A DNA stretch of 10,367 nt, taken from a bacterium (GTDB taxonomy: Bacteria > Nitrospinota_A > UBA7883 > JACRGQ01). Under the pieces are notes generated by a model. The model was given only the letters and a program-made list of their open reading frames with translations. It did no database searches and was not told the DNA's origin. Shown in pieces: positions 5,960 to 10,367 of this stretch (position 1 is the stretch's first letter; each line of letters begins with the position of its first letter). The DNA is taken from positions 1-10,367 of the forward strand of contig JAKAGL010000060.1 in assembly GCA_021815535.1 (NCBI GenBank), read 5' to 3'. The translations under genes were made by a program, and so were the position numbers.

Positions 5960-7780
5960 CTACGCCACCGTCACCGATTTGGCCAGCGCCCGCGGTTTAT
6001 CCACGTTCTTGCCCAGTGTGACAGCGGCGAAGTAGGAGTAGAGTTGGGCGGCAATGAGGCTTACCAGCGGGGCGACAAGCGGAGGCGCTGCGGGGAGCAT
6101 CAACTGGTCGTCTAGAAGTTTTGATCTCTGCAGGGTCCTGGAAGAGTGGAAGGCGGTGACCGAGCCGCCCCGCGCCTTGATTTCCTCGATAGAGCTCATC
6201 GTCATGTTGTACAGCTCTTCTTCCTTTTCAGTCGGGACGAACACCAGCGATTTGAGCTTTTCGTCGATGAGGGCGATGGTGCCGTGTTTCAAAAAGCCGG
6301 CCGGCATCCCTTCGGCATGCAGGTAGGCGACTTCTTTAACTTTCAGCGCCGCTTCGAGCGCGATGGGGTAATAGCGGCCGCGGCCTAGATAGAGCCAGTT
6401 GTGATGATGCGCCGTGCGCTGTGCCAGAGTGTGCACAAAGCCGGAGTATTCGTTAAGGAACCCGGAGATGATATCGGGCAGCGCTTCGAGCTGTTTTATT
6501 TTCTGTTTCCTGTCGGCGGGCGTTATCCGCCCGGTCAACACACCCGCCTCGATGGCTATGCGGATCAGGATGATCATCTGCGCCAAGGCGGCCTTGGTGC
6601 TGATGACGCAGATCTCGGGGCCGGAACCCTGCATCACCACATCGTCCACCAGGCGCGCCATGGTACTGCCGATGACGTTCACCATTGCGGCGGTGCGGGT
6701 TTTACGGCGTTTTGCCTCGCGCAACACCCGCAGCGTATCGTATGTTTCGCCCGATTGGGAAACAGCTAGAATGAAATCCTCCGGTCCGAAGGCGCTGCCT
6801 TCCAGAAATTCATCGGCGCTTACGGCGGGAGCGCTGACGCCCGCTTCGCTGGCGAGGTAGTATTGCCCCAGTTGGGCCACATAATAGGTTGTTCCCACGC
6901 CGGTCACATTCGCGCGCCGCGCTTCGATCATGCGGCGGGCCAGATTAATGATGGCATTTTCGTCGATGGCAAGGGCCTTTATGACCGTCCGGGGCTGTTC
7001 GTGGATTTCCTTGAGCATGTAGTGGGGAAATCCGCCCTTCTTGCTCATCTCGGCGTCCCATTCGATGGGCATCACCTGTTTGTTAACTGGTTCGCCGTTC
7101 GACATCCGTTTTACCGCATAGCTTTCGTGGGTGATAATGGCGTACTCGCCGTCCTCCATCACCACGGCGTTTTTGGTGTATTCGATGAACGCGTTGAAAT
7201 CGGACCCAAGGTAGTTCTCATTTTGTCCCAGCCCGATAATGAGCGGACTTTCGTGTTTGCCGCAAAAGATGCCCCACGGCTCTTCGGCGGCTACCATCGC
7301 CACGGCAAACGACCCATCCAGTTCGTTCAGCGCGGCCACAAACGCCCTCTCCAGCGGCAAACCCCCCTTGCGGTACTCTTCGATAAGGTGGGGGATGACC
7401 TCGGTGTCGGTTTCGGATCTGAAGATATGCCCCTTCTTCATAAGCCGGGCCTTGAGTTCGCCATAGTTGGAGATGATGCCGTTATGCACCACCGCGATGG
7501 TGCCATCGCAGCTTGTATGCGGATGCGCGTTTACCGGTGTTACCCCGCCGTGGGTAGCCCAACGGGTGTGGGCAATCCCCACATGGCCGTCGAGCGAGGT
7601 GAAGAGCTCCTTTTCCGCCACCTCGGCTACGTGGCCAACGTTCTTGCGCACGATGGGGCCATGAGAATTGATCACGGCCATGCCGCAGGAGTCGTAGCCG
7701 CGGTATTCAAGATTCTGGATGCTGTCGAGCAGCCGCCGTGAGACGGAGGTGTTGGAAATGATTCCGCTGATGCCGCACAT
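5960..7780 (-). CDS. glmS: Glutamine-fructose-6-phosphate aminotransferase (GlmS family), full-length paralog
   Basis: Makes glucosamine-6-phosphate from fructose-6-phosphate and glutamine, the first step toward UDP-GlcNAc. At 606 residues it is the usual length. The N-terminal glutaminase (1 to about 240) is complete: nucleophile Cys2 (MCGI), RGYDS (27-31), HTRWATHG (71-78), NAHPH (84-88), HNG (99-101) and SETDTE (122-127). Two SIS sugar-isomerase domains follow: SQSGET (341-346), GPEICVISTK (387-396), Glu483, KHG with His499 (spaced 16 from Glu483, as E. coli Glu488 and His504) and the terminal Lys601 in KSVTVA. Several conserved positions deviate: VGTT (295-298) where CGTS is usual, and FLKHGT where ELKHGP is usual. 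It could therefore act on a related ketose phosphate. The ATG at 7780 lies 2 bases after the nucleotidyltransferase stop, with AGGCGG at 7795-7790. The family is firm; exact substrate is less certain. Confidence 0.92.
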   Translation of the reverse strand: MCGISGIISNTSVSRRLLDSIQNLEYRGYDSCGMAVINSHGPIVRKNVGHVAEVAEKELFTSLDGHVGIAHTRWATHGGVTPVNAHPHTSCDGTIAVVHNGIISNYGELKARLMKKGHIFRSETDTEVIPHLIEEYRKGGLPLERAFVAALNELDGSFAVAMVAAEEPWGIFCGKHESPLIIGLGQNENYLGSDFNAFIEYTKNAVVMEDGEYAIITHESYAVKRMSNGEPVNKQVMPIEWDAEMSKKGGFPHYMLKEIHEQPRTVIKALAIDENAIINLARRMIEARRANVTGVGTTYYVAQLGQYYLASEAGVSAPAVSADEFLEGSAFGPEDFILAVSQSGETYDTLRVLREAKRRKTRTAAMVNVIGSTMARLVDDVVMQGSGPEICVISTKAALAQMIILIRIAIEAGVLTGRITPADRKQKIKQLEALPDIISGFLNEYSGFVHTLAQRTAHHHNWLYLGRGRYYPIALEAALKVKEVAYLHAEGMPAGFLKHGTIALIDEKLKSLVFVPTEKEEELYNMTMSSIEEIKARGGSVTAFHSSRTLQRSKLLDDQLMLPAAPPLVAPLVSLIAAQLYSYFAAVTLGKNVDKPRALAKSVTVA

Positions 7781-7782
7781 GG

Positions 7783-8991
7783 CTATTTTCCGCCTTTTGG
7801 ATAGGTAAAGTGGTGGGGAACCACCGTTTCCGGTTCAATGATGGAACCCGGCGCGATGGTATGGCCGGCGCCCAGCCGGCAGCGGTCCCCCACGAATGCG
7901 CCAAGCTTTATCATCTTTGAATCGAGGGCAACCTTATTTACCCGGACGCTCACGGTGGAGCCATCCATGTTGTTGTTGACTGTAACGATGCCGGAACCGA
8001 TATCGACGCCCTCGCCGACCACGCTGTCGCCGATAAAAGAGAGGCGTCCCACGCGGCCGCTGCCGGTCAACACGCAGTTCTTCATCTCGACGCCGTACCC
8101 GATCACGGATTGGGGGCCAAGCGAGGAGTATTTACGCACCAGCACGTTATTACCGATGTAGGTGCCGCGGCCGATGAAGGCAGGCCCTTCGATGATAGAA
8201 CCGGAACGGATTTCCGCATCCTCCTCGATGATCACCGGCCCTTTGATCTTGGCGTCCCGCATCTTCACCGATTGGTGTACGCGGGCATGGGTCCATGTAT
8301 CCATAACCATTTTGTTCGCGGCCAGTATGTCCCACGGATAGCCGATATCGATCCACCCTTTTTCCCACATGGCGGCCATGATCCCTTCGCTTTTGATCAA
8401 TTGCGCCAATGCCTTTGCCATGTCGCCGTCACATTTCTCCAGCAGTCCGAAAAAAGTGTACGGGAGCACGTAAATCCCCGCCAGCACGTAGTTGCCCAGG
8501 TTTTTACGTTCCGGCTTTTCCACGATCTTGGTGATGTTCATGGTGTTGTCCAGGTACACGTTGCCGAACGAGCCGGTTTCCGGCGGGAGGCAGATGGCGG
8601 CTGTCGGCTTGCCCCCCAACCCGAAGGTTTGGAGGACGTTGCGTATTATGTTGTCGTCGGTCACCACATCCGCGTAGACCAGCAGGAAGTGTTCACCCGG
8701 AGAGAATTTCGACTTGGCGGCAAGGATCGCATCGCCGATACCCGTTTGTTTTTTTTGCGTTACATAACTGATGCCCATGCCGATGTTCTGGCCTGTTCCA
8801 AAGTAGTCGGTGATCGACTTGCCCAACGGGCTCATCACGCAGATGACATCGTTAAACCCCGATTCCTTGAGCATCTGCAACGACCGGTACAGGACCGGCC
8901 GGCCCGCCACATGAATCATCGATTTGGGGCGGGTGGTCGAAAACGGCGCCATGTTGTTTCCGCCGCCCGCGGCCAGAATTAGTGCTTTCAT
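7783..8991 (-). CDS. GlmU-like sugar-1-phosphate nucleotidyltransferase with left-handed beta-helix C-domain
   Basis: A 402-residue cytoplasmic protein with an N-terminal Rossmann-like nucleotidyltransferase domain (1 to about 230) and a hexapeptide-repeat beta-helix (about 237-395). It probably couples UTP with GlcNAc-1-phosphate. Seen: LAAGGGNNMAPFSTTRPKSM at the start, Lys23 of RPK, TGIGDAIL (83-90), YAD with metal-ligand Asp108, VEKPE (157-161), and DIGYPWDILAAN (215-226), typical of archaeal-type GlmU-like enzymes. Two departures matter. The loop usually G-x-G-T-R has Asn-Asn (12-13), losing the usual Arg. In the beta-helix, VGRLSFIGD has Arg316 and Phe319 where acetylating relatives have His and Tyr, although Asn339 remains. 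Acetylation by this protein is therefore doubtful. The ATG at 8991 follows AAGGAG by 8 bases. Related proteins include glucose-1-phosphate thymidylyl- and mannose-1-phosphate guanylyltransferases, so sugar and base are inferred from context. Confidence 0.87.
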   Translation of the reverse strand: MKALILAAGGGNNMAPFSTTRPKSMIHVAGRPVLYRSLQMLKESGFNDVICVMSPLGKSITDYFGTGQNIGMGISYVTQKKQTGIGDAILAAKSKFSPGEHFLLVYADVVTDDNIIRNVLQTFGLGGKPTAAICLPPETGSFGNVYLDNTMNITKIVEKPERKNLGNYVLAGIYVLPYTFFGLLEKCDGDMAKALAQLIKSEGIMAAMWEKGWIDIGYPWDILAANKMVMDTWTHARVHQSVKMRDAKIKGPVIIEEDAEIRSGSIIEGPAFIGRGTYIGNNVLVRKYSSLGPQSVIGYGVEMKNCVLTGSGRVGRLSFIGDSVVGEGVDIGSGIVTVNNNMDGSTVSVRVNKVALDSKMIKLGAFVGDRCRLGAGHTIAPGSIIEPETVVPHHFTYPKGGK

Positions 8992-8999
8992 CCGGAGTT

Positions 9000-9005
9000 C
9001 TCCTT
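9000..9005 (-). promoter_or_regulatory. Shine-Dalgarno AAGGAG overlapping the upstream stop codon
   Basis: On the minus strand AAGGAG shares its first two bases with the TAA stop of the upstream glmS-like gene (9006-9004) and stands 8 bases before the nucleotidyltransferase ATG at 8991. It fixes that start and suggests that ribosomes finishing the upstream gene re-initiate here. Confidence 0.75.
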
Positions 9006-10367
9006 ACACGGTAACGCTTTTTGCCACATTCCGCGGTCTGTCCACGTCCTTATTGTTGTATAAGGCAACATAATAGATGAAAAGCTGGGCCGGAACAATC
9101 GCCAGCAGGGGGGACAGGATGTCGGGCGTGCCGGGAAGCGCGATGAAATCGTCGCAGTGGGATTCCACGCCGCTGTCGGTAAAACCGGTGGCGATCACCC
9201 GTGCCCCCCGCGCCCGCAGCTCATCCATATCGTTAAGGGCCTCTTGCAGCAGGGAATGAAGGTTGCCGAAATAGAGGATTGGCGTATTTTTTTCCACCAG
9301 GCTGATAGGTCCATGCTTCATCTCTCCGCCGACCAGCCCTTCGGCGTGGATACCCGCCACTTCTTTCATCTTGAGGCCGCAATACAGGGAAACCGGGTAG
9401 TTGAGCCCCCGTCCGATAAAGTAAAAGCTCTTATGGTGTGAAAATTTTTCCGCCAGCCGTCGGATGATCGTTTCATAGGTAATCATCAGCTCCATCTGTT
9501 CGGGAAGCCGGGTCAGCGCATCTATCAGTTTCTCTTGCTCTTCTCCGGGCAAGGTGTTTTTAGACCTTGCCAGATGCAGGGTCAAAAGGGCCGTGGCCGC
9601 CACATTGGCGGAAAAGGTTTTGCTCGATGCAATGGATATTTCGGGCCCCGCGCGGGTGACGAAAAGGTCATCCGCCAGCCGGGCAAGGGCGCTGTCGCCG
9701 TTGTTGGTGATTGCCAGCAGGCGCGCCCCTTTCTCTTTGGCCGCCTTTGAGCTTTCGATGGTGTCGTGCGTTTCGCCTGACTGCGATATTGCCACGTAAA
9801 GGGTGTTTTTCTCGATAACCGTCGCATCAAACCGGTATTCAGAGGAAATGACGCGCGCGGCGGGTACGCCGGCAACCGTTTCGCACAATCGCTGGCCCAG
9901 CATGGCCGCCACATATGATGCGCCGCTGCCGCAAAAGACGGCCTTTTTTATTCCTTCCCCTGCACCGCAGGGGAAGGTGAAAGCCTCGGGGGCGTATTGG
10001 TCTGCCTTTCCCCGGAAGCACCCGGCGATCGTCTCGCGTACCGCACGGGGGGATTCGACGATTTCCTTCAGCAGGAAGTTGCGGTAGCCCCGCTTTTCGG
10101 CCATGACCGGATTCCAGGAGATCTTTTGGGGGGTCTGTTCCACCTGGCGTCCGTTGAAATCGACGAGTTGCGCCCCTTCGGGGGTGAGCAGTGCCACCTC
10201 GCCATCCCGCAAAAAAACCATCGTGTCGGTGTATGGCGCGATGGCTGTGGCATCGGAGGCGGCAAGGTATTCACCTTTCCCCAGCCCGATCACCATGGGA
10301 TTCCCTTTGCGTACCACCACCAGCTGTTCCGGATCGCGCGCCGAAATGGCGCAGAAGGTAAGCCCTC
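9004..10367 (-). CDS. glmS: Second GlmS-family glutamine-fructose-6-phosphate aminotransferase (N-terminus outside window)
   Basis: The frame runs off the right edge, so about 453 C-terminal residues are present. The start, the catalytic Cys and the core glutaminase motifs are not visible. The visible part begins in the late glutaminase domain (LTFCAISARDPEQL, then NPMVIGLGKGEYLAASD), which shows that the GTG near 10320 is internal. Two SIS domains follow: CGSGASYVA, SQSGETHDT, GPEISIASSK, KMKE, then GGEMKHGP with the catalytic-type Glu and His 16 residues apart, and the terminal VAKSVTV. The GGEMKHGP loop is closer to E. coli GlmS (GELKHGP) than that of the other paralog, while the stretch usually reading LEGALKLKE is altered (SLYCGLKMKE). 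It precedes the nucleotidyltransferase by 12 bases and is the first operon gene seen. It probably supplies glucosamine-6-phosphate; whether its product is the same as the other paralog's is unknown. Confidence 0.9.
   Translation of the reverse strand, partial: GLTFCAISARDPEQLVVVRKGNPMVIGLGKGEYLAASDATAIAPYTDTMVFLRDGEVALLTPEGAQLVDFNGRQVEQTPQKISWNPVMAEKRGYRNFLLKEIVESPRAVRETIAGCFRGKADQYAPEAFTFPCGAGEGIKKAVFCGSGASYVAAMLGQRLCETVAGVPAARVISSEYRFDATVIEKNTLYVAISQSGETHDTIESSKAAKEKGARLLAITNNGDSALARLADDLFVTRAGPEISIASSKTFSANVAATALLTLHLARSKNTLPGEEQEKLIDALTRLPEQMELMITYETIIRRLAEKFSHHKSFYFIGRGLNYPVSLYCGLKMKEVAGIHAEGLVGGEMKHGPISLVEKNTPILYFGNLHSLLQEALNDMDELRARGARVIATGFTDSGVESHCDDFIALPGTPDILSPLLAIVPAQLFIYYVALYNNKDVDRPRNVAKSVTV

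Noticed and set aside
6863..7741. Plus-strand open frame of 292 codons opposite glmS
   Set aside because: It mirrors the conserved glutaminase domain codon by codon and has no independent support such as a ribosome binding site or known motif.
7783..8300. Internal repeat in the nucleotidyltransferase tail as a DNA repeat
   Set aside because: The periodicity is the protein hexapeptide pattern of the beta-helix; the DNA itself does not repeat.
8110..8982. Plus-strand open frame of 290 codons opposite the nucleotidyltransferase
   Set aside because: Same reason: antisense shadow of a gene with clear family motifs.

Overview
The window is a gene-dense, moderately GC-rich piece of bacterial chromosome with almost no intergenic DNA. 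A Ser/Thr kinase with a membrane anchor and a PEGA-like outer domain, an MscS channel, alanine dehydrogenase and a complete-looking amino-sugar nucleotide gene set fit a free-living bacterium, probably Gram-negative. The nucleotidyltransferase resembles the archaeal and deep-branching bacterial GlmU-like type rather than the E. coli type. That hints at a lineage such as Nitrospinota, Nitrospirota or Desulfobacterota, but this is a guess from style only. There are no tRNAs, rRNAs, mobile elements, CRISPR arrays or phage genes, and no gene-free stretch longer than about 40 bases.

Left part, plus strand (1-3267): the 3' end of alanine dehydrogenase (ald), then a transmembrane Ser/Thr protein kinase whose ATG overlaps the ald stop codon (ATGA), then, 37 bases on, a five-helix MscS-family mechanosensitive channel. 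The three are probably co-transcribed.

A 24-base convergent junction (3268-3291) holds a small GC-rich hairpin.

Right part, minus strand, transcribed right to left (10367 to 3292): five tightly packed genes with gaps of 12, 2 and 3 bases and one 11-base overlap. In order they are a GlmS paralog (5' end outside the window), a GlmU-like sugar-1-phosphate nucleotidyltransferase with a left-handed beta-helix tail, a second full-length GlmS paralog, an enlarged phosphohexomutase (GlmM/PMM-like) and a stand-alone left-handed beta-helix acyltransferase. Together they can be read as a UDP-GlcNAc (or related UDP-aminosugar) module: Fru-6-P to GlcN-6-P (GlmS), to GlcN-1-P (mutase), to GlcNAc-1-P (acyltransferase), to UDP-GlcNAc (nucleotidyltransferase).

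The most interesting points are in this module. The beta-helix of the nucleotidyltransferase has Arg and Phe where acetylating GlmU-type enzymes have the catalytic His and a nearby Tyr. The separate acyltransferase at the end of the operon keeps both. This suggests that the two GlmU activities have been divided between two related proteins. The nucleotidyltransferase also lacks the usual Arg of its G-x-G-T-R loop, there are two divergent GlmS proteins in one operon, and the mutase carries a C-terminal extension that reads like a winged helix.
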